Source: Candidatus Paceibacterota bacterium (GTDB lineage: Bacteria; Patescibacteriota; Minisyncoccia; Phycocordibacterales; JAQTLZ01). From it: a stretch of DNA of 48,479 bases. The stretch covers positions 73,362 to 121,840 of the forward strand of contig JAQTLZ010000002.1 in assembly GCA_028714635.1 (NCBI GenBank), read 5' to 3'. The notes under the pieces are model-generated. The model did no database searches. It worked only from the letters and a program-made list of their open reading frames with translations, and was not told the origin of the DNA. A program made the translations under genes and the position numbers. Shown here in pieces: positions 32,163 to 40,305 of this stretch. The stretch's first letter is position 1. Each line of letters begins with the position of its first letter.

Positions 32163-33164
32163 ATGCGAGGCAAGAATCATAATGGAATAAAGGCTGTAGT
32201 AATGGGCGGAGGCACGGGGACCTTCATGGTGCTTTCTTCGCTCAAACATTTCATAAGCGATATTACTGCAATCGTGACGATGGCGGATGACGGGGGCTCC
32301 ACTGGAGTACTACGCGATGAATACGGCGTCCTTCCTCCCGGAGATATTCGCCAGTCTCTTGTCGCGCTCTCTTCTTCATCGGAAGTGATGCGCGAACTTT
32401 TTAATTATCGCTATTCGACCGGAGTATTTTCTGGCCACGCATTTGGGAATCTTTTTCTTTCTGCGCTTGAGAAAATTACGGGAAGTTTTCCAAAAGCTGT
32501 GCAGACTGCGGGAGAGATCTTGCAGATCACGGGAAATGTTGTGCCAGTAACGACAGATGATATTCGTTTAAGTGTCCGCAGAGAAAATGGAGAAGTTGTG
32601 AAGGGGCAGAAATATATGATTTCATCCGGCTTTAAGAAGGGAGAGAATAATACTTTTTATCTCGAGCCGGAAGCTAAAATAAATCCAGCTGCAGAAAAAG
32701 CAATCCTCGAAGCCGATATGATAATTCTCGGCCCCGGGAATCTTCATTCATCGCTTGTGCCTATTCTTCTTGTCGCTGGAGTTTCAGAAGCTTTGAAAAG
32801 GGCGAGAGCAAAGAAGATATATATCTGCAATATGATGACTCAGCCAGGACAGACAGAGCTCTATACTGTGGCGGATTTTGTGGATGAAGTAGAAAAATAT
32901 GGAGGGAAAGATCTGTTTGATTTTGTTGTGTTCAATAACAAGAAACCCCCGCAGGAATTCATAGATGCTTACGCGCGTCAGGGTGAACAGCTTGTTTCAT
33001 CTGATAAAAAAGATTTTGAAGGAAAGAGATATGTACCAGTTGGAGAGAATCTGGTTTCTTCAAAAGTGATACAGCCGAAAGCGGGGGATAAGATACCTCG
33101 TCCGCTTATTCGTCATGATGGGAATAGGGTTGCTCGCCTCCTTATGAAAATCTATTTCAGCTAG
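32163..33164 (+). CDS. yvcK: YvcK/CofD-like gluconeogenesis factor
   Basis: The 333-residue protein begins AVVMGGGTGTFMVLSSLK and has VTMADDGGSTGVLRDEYG, GVLPPGDIRQSLVALS, ILGPGNLHSSLVPILLV and IYICNMMTQPGQTE. These are the substrate- and nucleotide-binding motifs of the CofD-like family. In Bacillus, YvcK is needed for wall synthesis on gluconeogenic carbon and binds UDP-sugars. The stop codon is also the first bases of an inverted-repeat element. Confidence 0.92.
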   Translation: MRGKNHNGIKAVVMGGGTGTFMVLSSLKHFISDITAIVTMADDGGSTGVLRDEYGVLPPGDIRQSLVALSSSSEVMRELFNYRYSTGVFSGHAFGNLFLSALEKITGSFPKAVQTAGEILQITGNVVPVTTDDIRLSVRRENGEVVKGQKYMISSGFKKGENNTFYLEPEAKINPAAEKAILEADMIILGPGNLHSSLVPILLVAGVSEALKRARAKKIYICNMMTQPGQTELYTVADFVDEVEKYGGKDLFDFVVFNNKKPPQEFIDAYARQGEQLVSSDKKDFEGKRYVPVGENLVSSKVIQPKAGDKIPRPLIRHDGNRVARLLMKIYFS

Positions 33165-33285
33165 AACTTTCATATTTGGTAAACTTCTTCGTTGCCCGCT
33201 CGTTTGCTCCTGCAATGTAGAATACTACATTTTAGTCGCAAGCCTCGCAGGCGTCTCGAATTTTCCTCAAATCTGAAAAGTTCTA
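33162..33285 (+). repeat. 124-nt inverted-repeat element, copy B
   Basis: The outer arms (33162-33178 and 33268-33285) pair with one gap and one mismatch. Inside are CTTCGTTGC, the central hairpin ATGTA-(6)-TACAT and GCCTCGCA, in the same order as copy A at 16145-16267. The first bases are the yvcK stop codon. Confidence 0.6.
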
Positions 33286-33296
33286 ATATATCGAAT

Positions 33297-33584
33297 ATGA
33301 AAAAAGAAATTGTAGTTACGGTTACTGGGAGAGTGCAAGGGGTGATGTTTCGTGATTTCGCTCAAAGAAACGCGAGAGGCCTTCGGCTTGTGGGTACGGT
33401 TCAGAATATGAAAGACGGCTCGGTACGAATTGTTGCAGTAGGCGAAGAATCGGATCTTCAGACCTTTCTTAAAAAATTAGAGCGAAGGCCTCTTTTGTCC
33501 CGAATTGTGTCTCGAATTGAAAATATAGAGGCGGTGTGGAGTGAACCCGTGCACACTTTCACCAAGTTTGATATCCTCTACTGA
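33297..33584 (+). CDS. acyP: Acylphosphatase
   Basis: The 95-residue enzyme hydrolyses acylphosphates. It has VTVTGRVQGVMFRDFAQRNA (catalytic Arg) and VGTVQNMKDGSVRIVAVGEE (catalytic Asn), the full family pattern. ATG 33297 is preferred because the domain begins right there; the frame upstream runs through copy B of the inverted-repeat element. Confidence 0.93.
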   Translation: MKKEIVVTVTGRVQGVMFRDFAQRNARGLRLVGTVQNMKDGSVRIVAVGEESDLQTFLKKLERRPLLSRIVSRIENIEAVWSEPVHTFTKFDILY

Positions 33585-33586
33585 TT

Positions 33587-34291
33587 ATGGCAGGAAACAT
33601 GGGAGAGCCAACAATACGATCTGTCGGAGTTATCATGGATGGCAATCGCCGATGGGCAAAAGCCAAAAACCTTTTCCCTTGGAAAGGACATGAAGAGGGC
33701 TACCAGAGATTGAAAGATCTCATTAAATGGTCAAAAGAGTCGGGCGTACAAAACTTGATCGTCTACGCTTTTTCAACTGAAAATTGGAAGCGAGAAAAAG
33801 AAGAGGTGTCATTTCTCATGAATCTTGCGCGGTTTGTTTTTGGAGACAGTGCTGATTCGATTCGAAATGAGAAAATTCGAGTGCGATGCATCGGCGATCT
33901 TTCGCGGTTATCAAAAGATTTGCAGGAAGCGATTGCTAAAACAGAAAAAGAAACTGCCGACTACGAAGGCATTACGCTCTATGTCTGCATCTCCTACGGA
34001 GGAAGGGAAGAAATTTTACAAGCTATTCAAGAAGCGGCAAAAAAGGTTCCCGAGAAAATTTCTGCGATCACGGAGAAAGAGTTTGAAAAATATCTCTACA
34101 CCGCTGAAATTCCAGATCCGGATTTGATTATCCGTACCGGCGGGGAAATGCGTCTTTCCAATTTTCTTCCGTGGCAATCGGTCTATAGTGAATTATTTTT
34201 TACGAAGACTTTGTGGCCGGATTTTTCTCACGAAGAATTTCTATCCATTCTTTCCACTTTTAGGGAGCGAAAGCGTAACTTCGGCGTATGA
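33587..34291 (+). CDS. uppS: Undecaprenyl diphosphate synthase
   Basis: This cis-prenyltransferase makes the lipid carrier for cell-wall synthesis. The 234-residue protein has SVGVIMDGNRRWAKAKNL (Asp-Gly-Asn-Arg), NLIVYAFSTENWKR and ISYGGREEILQ, and IIRTGGEMRLSNFLPWQSVY near the end. It overlaps the next gene by 4 nt, a typical coupled arrangement. Confidence 0.95.
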   Translation: MAGNMGEPTIRSVGVIMDGNRRWAKAKNLFPWKGHEEGYQRLKDLIKWSKESGVQNLIVYAFSTENWKREKEEVSFLMNLARFVFGDSADSIRNEKIRVRCIGDLSRLSKDLQEAIAKTEKETADYEGITLYVCISYGGREEILQAIQEAAKKVPEKISAITEKEFEKYLYTAEIPDPDLIIRTGGEMRLSNFLPWQSVYSELFFTKTLWPDFSHEEFLSILSTFRERKRNFGV

Positions 34292-35331
34292 AAAAACCAA
34301 ATCAGGTGCTGGCTCTGTTCGAGCGATATCAAAAAGAACTCGATCCTCTTATCGAAGCATACCTAAAGAGTCGGGGAAGTTCGAAGATGTATGGCATGAT
34401 GCGGTATTTCATGGGATTTACCGATGTGTCTTTTCGCCCTACGAAAGTATATGGAGGGAAGCGTTTTCGTCCGGCGCTAGCACTTTTCATCGCCGATGCA
34501 TTCAACGCAAAGAAACGCGTTATGGATGCTGCAATGTCTATCGAACTTTTTCATAATTTCACCCTTATCCATGATGATATCGTCGATGGCGATACGCTAC
34601 GGCGCGGGCGCGAGACCGTTTGGAAAATTTGGGGAGTCGATGAGGCAATAAATACTGGAGACGCGCAGTCGCTCCTCGCTTGTCAAAAACTTATCGAGTG
34701 TGCGCAAAAATATCCTGATACCGGAGTAAGGATTGCAGAATCGCTGGTCTCTTTTTATAGAGAAGTTGCAGAGGGTCAGCATTTGGATTTTGCTTTGGCG
34801 AAATTACCGATAGATGACAGCGGTGTCACTGAAAAAGCATACCGCGCAATGATAGAGAAAAAGACCGCTGTTTTGGTAGGCGCTTCAGCGAAAGCGGGCG
34901 CACTTGCCGGAGGATGTTCTCCGAAAGAGAGTGAACAATTTTTCCGCTTCGGGCAATCGCTTGGTTTTGCCTACCAGCTTTATGATGATTATGCTGATAT
35001 TTGGGGTGGTCAAGAAGTATCCGGGAGAGATTTAGGCCGCGATTTGAAAGAAAAGAAAAAGACGCTTCCTGTCATACACGCATTTCAATCCCTTTCAGAA
35101 AGTGAACGGAAGAGTTTCGCGAAGATGTATAACGCTTCTTCGTCGCTAACGAGTACGTCGGTTCAAAAAGTACTCCGTCTTATTAATGCAACTGACGCGA
35201 AAGAATATACAAAATCTGCGATTCAAAAGGCTGTCGTACTTTCTCGCGACGCCGCCAAAGCGACCTCGCTTCCAAATGAAAAAAAGGACATACTGCTTAC
35301 TATTATTGATGCTCTTATCCCGCTCGTATGA
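34288..35331 (+). CDS. Trans-polyprenyl diphosphate synthase
   Basis: The 347-residue protein has both Asp-rich motifs: FTLIHDDIVDGDTLRRGRET (first) and FAYQLYDDYADIWGG (second), with KRFRPALALF before. It would make the geranyl- or farnesyl-type diphosphate used by UppS. The gene order with uppS (4-nt overlap) supports this. Chain length cannot be told. The start overlaps uppS and its stop overlaps the next gene. Confidence 0.9.
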   Translation: MKKPNQVLALFERYQKELDPLIEAYLKSRGSSKMYGMMRYFMGFTDVSFRPTKVYGGKRFRPALALFIADAFNAKKRVMDAAMSIELFHNFTLIHDDIVDGDTLRRGRETVWKIWGVDEAINTGDAQSLLACQKLIECAQKYPDTGVRIAESLVSFYREVAEGQHLDFALAKLPIDDSGVTEKAYRAMIEKKTAVLVGASAKAGALAGGCSPKESEQFFRFGQSLGFAYQLYDDYADIWGGQEVSGRDLGRDLKEKKKTLPVIHAFQSLSESERKSFAKMYNASSSLTSTSVQKVLRLINATDAKEYTKSAIQKAVVLSRDAAKATSLPNEKKDILLTIIDALIPLV

Positions 35332-36050
35332 TGAAAAAAATTCCTATTATTTTTGAAGACAAAGATGTCTTGGTTTTAAATAAGCCTTCCGGGCTTGTTG
35401 TTCATGCTGATGGGAAGACGAAAGAGGCGACTGTCGCGGACTGGGTTTTGAAAAACTATCCGAAAATGAAAGAGGTAGGGGAGCCGACTGTTCTCGCAAA
35501 CGGAGACAAAATTTTGAGACCAGGAATCGTGCATCGTATTGACCGAGAAACTTCCGGAATTTTACTTCTCGCCAAAAATCAAAAAGCATTTGAATATTTG
35601 AAAAAACAATTTCAGGACAGGACGATAGAGAAAACCTATCTCGCATTTGTAAGCGGGGAATTGAAAAATAAAAAAGGTGTTATTGATAAGCCGATCGGCA
35701 GAAGCTCGACTGATTTCCGCAGATGGACGAGCGGGAAGGGTGCACGAGGCACGCTTCGCGATGCGGTAACTGCCTACACGACACTCGAAACAGGGAAGGG
35801 ATATTCGTATGTGGAAGTAAAACCGAAGACTGGTCGGACTCACCAGATCCGCGTGCATTTCAAATTTGTTCAGCATCCGATTTTGGGCGATGCTCTCTAC
35901 GCTCCGAAACTTGGCTACGCGCTCGGCTTCAGTCGCCTCGCGCTTCACGCGTATCAGATAAAATTTACTCTTCCGAGCGGAAAAGAAATGTCCCTTGAAG
36001 CTCCAATTCCGAAAGATTTTCTCGAGGCAAAAAAGCTTATGTTAAAATAA
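35328..36050 (+). CDS. RluD/RluA-family pseudouridine synthase
   Basis: The 240-residue enzyme turns uridine into pseudouridine in rRNA or tRNA. It has LVLNKPSGLVVHADG, the catalytic GIVHRIDRETSGILLLAK, KTYLAFVSGEL and VKPKTGRTHQIRVHFKFV. An S4 domain is not present. It overlaps the prenyl synthase by 4 nt. The specific site is unknown. Confidence 0.92.
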   Translation: MMKKIPIIFEDKDVLVLNKPSGLVVHADGKTKEATVADWVLKNYPKMKEVGEPTVLANGDKILRPGIVHRIDRETSGILLLAKNQKAFEYLKKQFQDRTIEKTYLAFVSGELKNKKGVIDKPIGRSSTDFRRWTSGKGARGTLRDAVTAYTTLETGKGYSYVEVKPKTGRTHQIRVHFKFVQHPILGDALYAPKLGYALGFSRLALHAYQIKFTLPSGKEMSLEAPIPKDFLEAKKLMLK

Positions 36051-36054
36051 AGAT

Positions 36055-36858
36055 ATGGAATCACCAAAAGATGAAAAGCCTCAAATAGAGAGTTTGGAAG
36101 CTTTTCAAAAAGCGGCGATAGAAAATCGAAAACCGGAAGATGGAGAGGGGCTCCTTTTTGAAGACATCTATGAGTTAAAGAAACCTTTCGAAGCCCTTCT
36201 TGATCAGATGCGATCCAAAATAGATTCTGGTGCCTACACTCTTCTTGTTGGAGATGATGTTTCTGGCCGTATTCCAACTCTTATATTCAGAGAATTTCTT
36301 AGGCAAATGTATGAAGGGACTTCTCAAAAAGTTCCCGAAGCACTGTTTTTTTCTGGACACCATGGTGAGACAGATGCGTCTTTTTTAAATCAAAATGCGG
36401 AAGAAGTTGCTCATGGTATAGAAAAAAGATATTCCGGTAAGGGTGATATTCTTTTTATCACTGAAGCTATTCAGACCGGTCGAACACTCACACAGTTTGA
36501 AAATGCTTTTGCTAAACTTCCCATAAAGCATGATGTTATGACAATCGGTATAACTGGGGGAAGAGAAAAACCTTTGACTGTCGAGGAATATTTTAAGATG
36601 AGAAATGACCTTCAGAAAAAATTTGGTACTACCATATACTCCGCCTGCAATGGGGCACCCAACATTGCATATTCCCCGGATTCGCACCCCTATGAAGGAG
36701 TGTTCAATCAATCTAAAAGTTTGCACTCCACTGTTTCGAAGAATCATCGTGCGAATCCAGATCACAAAGAGTTATTTCAGGCTGTAGTGGAAGAATCTCG
36801 AAAAGACGTTAAGTTAATGGCTACTATGCTGGCTGAGCATTATAGAAAGGGTGCTTAA
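36055..36858 (+). CDS. Phosphoribosyltransferase-fold protein
   Basis: The 267-residue protein has a Rossmann-like strand YTLLVGDDVSGRIPTLIFREF and the phosphate loop DILFITEAIQTGRTLTQFE, matching type I phosphoribosyltransferases. The usual second Asp of the loop is Glu-Ala here. Length and the C-terminal half are unlike purine enzymes; the substrate is unknown. ATG 36055 lies 4 nt after the rluD-like stop, so it may be in that transcript. Confidence 0.65.
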   Translation: MESPKDEKPQIESLEAFQKAAIENRKPEDGEGLLFEDIYELKKPFEALLDQMRSKIDSGAYTLLVGDDVSGRIPTLIFREFLRQMYEGTSQKVPEALFFSGHHGETDASFLNQNAEEVAHGIEKRYSGKGDILFITEAIQTGRTLTQFENAFAKLPIKHDVMTIGITGGREKPLTVEEYFKMRNDLQKKFGTTIYSACNGAPNIAYSPDSHPYEGVFNQSKSLHSTVSKNHRANPDHKELFQAVVEESRKDVKLMATMLAEHYRKGA

Positions 36859-36902
36859 GTTTCTTTCTAAAAAATAGCCTCAAATAAAGCTTGTAAACCA
36901 CC

Positions 36903-37121
36903 GCAAATCCTTGATTTTGTCAATGATTTGCAGTATAATACCCATCAGTTTAGAACTTTCAAATACTTGCGAAAATAGGATTTGCCACACAAAAAAGTCC
37001 CGAGGGACTCGAGATTTTCTTGTGTGGCGAAACCACTGTGGTCTAGCCATTTTGCAAAGGTGTCTGCTTCTGGTACCAACGTATGTTGGAGCTTGAGGTG
37101 GACTAAAAAAAAGGAGGAGTT
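36903..37121 (+). promoter_or_regulatory. Promoter, dyad operator and structured leader of the 37122 gene
   Basis: TTGATT (36911-36916), 17 bp and TATAAT (36934-36939) form the promoter. A dyad GCAAATC-c-TTGA-ttttg-TCAA-t-GATTTGC (36903-36931) overlies its -35. The roughly 175-nt leader has a long hairpin (36984-37028, GCCACACAA / TTGTGTGGC with an inner AGTCCC-GA-GGGACT stem), a second palindrome near 37033-37043, and a strong Shine-Dalgarno GGAGGAG before the ATG. Confidence 0.7.
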
Positions 37122-37751
37122 ATGAGCGAAGAGCCCGTAACTTTACCGCAAGGGCAGTGCGTGCAGAAGATCGCAAACGACAAGCATGTCGGTCGCGTCG
37201 CATTTCAGCAGGCTTTGGACGATGGTCGATTCGCCCGGTTTCTGGACGGATTGAAGATGGGCGAGTATGTGCCGCCCAAAGGTGCGCGCATCGAGGTCGT
37301 CCGCATCCGCTTCAAACCGGATCGGCAGTGGCAGGAGGCCATCACTAAAGGTGGCTCGAATACTGCGGAGAACTTCGGTGTCCGGAAGGTGGGCGATCAA
37401 TACTCATCGATTGACACCGAGGAGATTGAAGAATGTCTCATTTTGCTCAATTGCCCGAAAGACGATGGGAATTGGGACAAGGCTTTGGCATGGGCCGAAG
37501 GTGCTGGCCTCAAGCGCACGGTCCCGTGTGAAGTGTCTGCGATTGGCGAAAATCATTTTCGCCTGCATACAAAGCACGAGATGGCCCCGGTGTCTGTCGT
37601 GGCGACGGAGTGTATCGTGGGGAAGGAGGGTCTCGTAAAGGGCGACCGGCTTGCCTTCTGTGTCTGGTTGGACGCTTCGGAGCGCAAGTCGAGCCTGTTC
37701 TGTGTTGAAAGTCTTGACGACGTGTACTGCTGGTTTGCTTTTCGCAAGTAG
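37122..37751 (+). CDS. GC-rich orphan protein, unknown function
   Basis: I do not recognise the 209-residue protein. It reads as a soluble two-part protein. The first half has RVAFQQALDDGRFARFLDGL and IEVVRIRFKPDRQWQEAI; the second has CPKDDGNWDKALAWAEGAGL and FRLHTKHEMAPVSVVATECI, with a last part DRLAFCVWLDASERKSSLFC. GC content and codon use differ strongly from the core genes around it. It has its own promoter, dyad operator, structured leader, Shine-Dalgarno and terminator-like hairpin, like the gene at 29579. Confidence 0.65.
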   Translation: MSEEPVTLPQGQCVQKIANDKHVGRVAFQQALDDGRFARFLDGLKMGEYVPPKGARIEVVRIRFKPDRQWQEAITKGGSNTAENFGVRKVGDQYSSIDTEEIEECLILLNCPKDDGNWDKALAWAEGAGLKRTVPCEVSAIGENHFRLHTKHEMAPVSVVATECIVGKEGLVKGDRLAFCVWLDASERKSSLFCVESLDDVYCWFAFRK

Positions 37752-37758
37752 CACTGTG

Positions 37759-37800
37759 GATTCAGAACCTCTAATTTTGATTCCTGAATCTTTGTCTTTT
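37759..37800 (+). terminator. Probable terminator after the 37122 gene
   Basis: A stem GATTCAG / CTGAATC with an 18-nt loop is followed by TTTGTCTTTT. It is weaker than other terminators here because of the long loop. Confidence 0.45.
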
Positions 37801-37960
37801 CGGCAATTTTTGTCAAACCGCTTTGGGGGAATAGCGTTTCAACCTCCCAGCCCATACTAACCATATGGGCTTCAACATTTCTATAATCAAAAAAGTTGCG
37901 GATTTAGGCTCCCTGTGTTAGATTGGTATGCGTTCACATTTTGGAAAATCTCATAAAATC

Positions 37961-38473
37961 ATGACTATTCATTCCCCGATAAACGTTGAAGAAAGAAAGA
38001 ATCTTGACATTCGCCCAGGCGATACTATTCGCGTTTGGCAGAAAATTACTGAACGATACAAGGAAAAGGATAAGATCAAAGAAAAGAAGCGACTTCAGGC
38101 TTTTGAAGGCCTCGTTCTTGCTCGAAAACACGGAACGGAAGCTGGCGGGACATTCATTGTCCGACGAGTTGCGAGCGGAGTAGGAGTAGAAAGAATTTTC
38201 CCTTTGTATTCTCCAACGATTGATAAGATTGAAATGATTCGCCGAGCAAAGGTGCGACAAGCAAAGCTCTACCACATCCGAGACAAGGCTGCGAAAGAAA
38301 TCAGCCGAGAAATGAGACGAACAATCACTCTCACTCGAGCCGAGACCGAAGCAAAGGTAAAAGCAAAAGAAGCAGCAGAATCTGCAAAAGCAGATGAAGC
38401 AAAGATGAAGGCAAAGGAGATGGCAGCCAAGGCTGAAGAAAAGGCAGAAAAGAAAGAAGAAGCAAAAGCATAA
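37961..38473 (+). CDS. rplS: 50S ribosomal protein L19 with Lys/Ala-rich tail
   Basis: L19 lies at the subunit interface. The 170-residue protein has [53 protein letters not shown] and [12 protein letters not shown], the whole L19 fold. A C-terminal tail of about 55 residues of Ala, Lys and Glu ([20 protein letters not shown]) is added; classic L19 ends near 115. ATG 37961 is used; ATG 37928 is in frame but upstream of the natural fold. Confidence 0.92.
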   Translation: MTIHSPINVEERKNLDIRPGDTIRVWQKITERYKEKDKIKEKKRLQAFEGLVLARKHGTEAGGTFIVRRVASGVGVERIFPLYSPTIDKIEMIRRAKVRQAKLYHIRDKAAKEISREMRRTITLTRAETEAKVKAKEAAESAKADEAKMKAKEMAAKAEEKAEKKEEAKA

Positions 38474-38480
38474 TAAAAAC

Positions 38481-38506
38481 AAAAAAGAGCCAAAAGGCTC
38501 TTTTTT
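38481..38506 (+). terminator. Intrinsic terminator of rplS
   Basis: A perfect 11-bp stem AAAAAAGAGCC / GGCTCTTTTTT with loop AAAA lies 8 nt past the stop. Confidence 0.92.
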
Positions 38507-38515
38507 CGTACTGAG

Positions 38516-38544
38516 TTGAAAATTGTGCGGAACTCAGACATAAT
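38516..38544 (+). promoter_or_regulatory. Promoter of tRNA-Leu
   Basis: TTGAAA (38516-38521) and CATAAT (38539-38544) are 17 bp apart, with the tRNA 5' end 15 nt after the -10 box. Confidence 0.65.
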
Positions 38545-38558
38545 AGGCGGGTGTTAAT

Positions 38559-38641
38559 GCACGGGTGGCGAAATTGGTAGACGCACTACCTTGAGGTGGT
38601 AGCGCCGTAAAGGCATGGAGGTTCAAGTCCTCTCCCGTGCA
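38559..38641 (+). tRNA. tRNA-Leu (anticodon GAG), integration target
   Basis: The acceptor stem GCACGGG / CCCGTGC, the anticodon stem CTACC / GGTAG with loop TTGAGGT, a long variable arm and the T arm GGAGG-TTCAAGT-CCTCT are clear. Discriminator A; CCA is not encoded. The last three bases form the first part of the attL core. The recombinase reading frame on the other strand ends inside the gene. Confidence 0.96.
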
Positions 38642-40182
38642 CAGCAAGAGACATCGGCAAATTCGGCAAAAACAAAATCGTATCGCTTCGCGATATGTGA
38701 GGCATCGGAAATCCGTCCGGCCTTTAGACAATGGGCAAAATCCCAGAGGTCTCCCCAGCGTATGGAAACCATTTTGTCCTTGATTTCCGGGTTAGAGCCG
38801 ATTTTCTGAAAAAACTTCTTCCATTCCAAATGTGAGGAAGTTTTTTCAATTTCGGCGGCCTCTTTCAAGGACAAAATGAAACTCCGCAAAGGTTCGACCC
38901 AATTCTTTCTCTGTTGCCCAAAATCTTTCAAACTTTCCTCAAGCTTGAGCTTTTGGCGCATCAAAACATCTTTTCGTTCGAGATATACCGCTTTTTCAAT
39001 ATCTCCATCGAGGTATATCGAGACCAGCCGATCAAGCTTGATTTGAGTTTCGGAAAGTTTGTCTTTCAGATTTTGGGCAATATCTCCTCTCGCGGAAATT
39101 GATTCCTTTCCCCAAGCAGTAACCTGCTTTTCCGCTTCTTGAATTTCCGCGAGAGGAAACGACACTGATTGAAGCAGTGATTGAATTTGTGCGGCGAGTG
39201 ATCCTTCCTGCACGTACGGCTGTGCGCACTTTCCGTTCTTTTTGGTACAGCGATAATATCCATACTTCACGCCGTAGCGGTTGGTGGAATATTGAGCCGT
39301 GATCGCACAGCCACACTCGCCACACTTCAGAAATCCAGTGAAAGCAAACGGAAGAAGCTGTTTTTGCTTCCTCGGCTTCTTCCGTTTGTTGAACACCTTT
39401 TGCACTGCTTCAAACAGGGTCGGAGAAAGAATTGGCTCAAAGTTTCCGTTGTGCCATTCACCGCGATGTTTGATGAATCCGAGATAGGCGCGGTTGCCGA
39501 GCATTTTCACAACGGAAACTTTGGCAAGTGGCGTTCCTTTTTTCTGTACAACATCATGTTCCGCCAAAAAATCCGCCAATGTGAGAAGCGTATGGGTTCC
39601 CGTGGCGTATTCCTCGAACGCTCGCTTGATGACGCGGGATTTCACCGGATCAGGCTCGATATTGTGTGTTTTGTAATTATTCACATAGCCCATTGGAGCG
39701 AGCGTGAGCCATTCGCCACGCCGGATTTTTTGGCGGATTCCACGCTTCACATTCTCGACAAGGTTGTCAGAAAAATATTTGGATTGTCCGAACGCCACTT
39801 GCAACATAAATTTGCCTTGCGGAGTCGGCTCAAACCAAAACTGCGGAAAGCGTAAAGAGGCAATTCTGTTGATATCGACTAAGTAAATAATTTTTCCGCC
39901 ATCAACAGAATTACGGGCGAGACGGTCAGGATGCCATGCCAAAATGCCAAGCGGTACTTTGCTTGTCTCTATATACGCGAGCATTTTGGCAAACTCTTCT
40001 CGCCCGGGCGTCTTTGCGCTTTTCGCCTCCGTGAATACTTTCACGATTTCAATGCGTTCTCTGCTCGCAAACTCTCGCAATTCAAAAAGCTGTGCCTCAA
40101 TCGACATCACTTGCTTGTCATCTTCCTCGGTGCTCTTGCGAGCATAGAGAACGCATTGAGTTTTGGTTTGTGCAGTTTCCAT
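38623..40182 (-). CDS. Large serine recombinase (integrase) with ends in inverted repeats
   Basis: The enzyme should integrate and excise the element using an active Ser. The 519-residue protein has a resolvase domain (LYARKSTEEDDKQVMSIEAQ with Ser17, and AWHPDRLARNSVDGGKI), the recombinase domain, a zinc ribbon (CGECGC...CTKKNGKC) and a coiled coil (SETQIKLDRLVSIYLDGDIE). The ATG at 40182 lies in the right copy of repeat a; an in-frame upstream start at 40341 would read across the internal attP-like site. The last 48 or so codons are in the left copy of repeat a, and the stop codon lies in tRNA-Leu, so the tail changes when the element excises. Confidence 0.9.
   Translation of the reverse strand: METAQTKTQCVLYARKSTEEDDKQVMSIEAQLFELREFASRERIEIVKVFTEAKSAKTPGREEFAKMLAYIETSKVPLGILAWHPDRLARNSVDGGKIIYLVDINRIASLRFPQFWFEPTPQGKFMLQVAFGQSKYFSDNLVENVKRGIRQKIRRGEWLTLAPMGYVNNYKTHNIEPDPVKSRVIKRAFEEYATGTHTLLTLADFLAEHDVVQKKGTPLAKVSVVKMLGNRAYLGFIKHRGEWHNGNFEPILSPTLFEAVQKVFNKRKKPRKQKQLLPFAFTGFLKCGECGCAITAQYSTNRYGVKYGYYRCTKKNGKCAQPYVQEGSLAAQIQSLLQSVSFPLAEIQEAEKQVTAWGKESISARGDIAQNLKDKLSETQIKLDRLVSIYLDGDIEKAVYLERKDVLMRQKLKLEESLKDFGQQRKNWVEPLRSFILSLKEAAEIEKTSSHLEWKKFFQKIGSNPEIKDKMVSIRWGDLWDFAHCLKAGRISDASHIAKRYDFVFAEFADVSCCARERT
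38639..38643. other. attL core
   Basis: GCACA spans the last three bases of tRNA-Leu plus two. Left of it is tRNA sequence; right of it is AGCAAGAG..., which also appears on the arm of the internal attP-like site. It is the hybrid expected of attL. Confidence 0.8.
38639..38769 (+). repeat. Inverted repeat a, left copy (131 bp)
   Basis: These 131 bases are the exact reverse complement of 40175-40305 as read by eye. The copy starts with the GCACA core and ends with TATGGAAAC. It holds the 3' end of the recombinase frame. Confidence 0.92.
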
Positions 40183-40305
40183 ACGCTGGGGAGACCTCTG
40201 GGATTTTGCCCATTGTCTAAAGGCCGGACGGATTTCCGATGCCTCACATATCGCGAAGCGATACGATTTTGTTTTTGCCGAATTTGCCGATGTCTCTTGC
40301 TGTGC
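40175..40305 (-). repeat. Inverted repeat a, right copy (131 bp)
   Basis: The exact inverted copy of 38639-38769. It contains the recombinase ATG and the bases before it, and ends at the TGTGC core. Confidence 0.92.
40301..40305. other. Internal attP-like core, inverted
   Basis: TGTGC (GCACA on the minus strand) is flanked on one side by repeat a and on the other by repeat b, the exact combination expected of attP. It faces the opposite way from attL and attR. Confidence 0.75.

Noticed and set aside
37404-37754. Minus-strand open frames opposite the 37122 orphan gene
   Set aside because: They have no start signal and reflect GC-rich composition; the plus-strand gene has promoter and Shine-Dalgarno.
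38615-38809. Open frame across tRNA-Leu and the left copy of repeat a
   Set aside because: It is produced by the inverted copy of the recombinase start region and ends after a few codons past the repeat.
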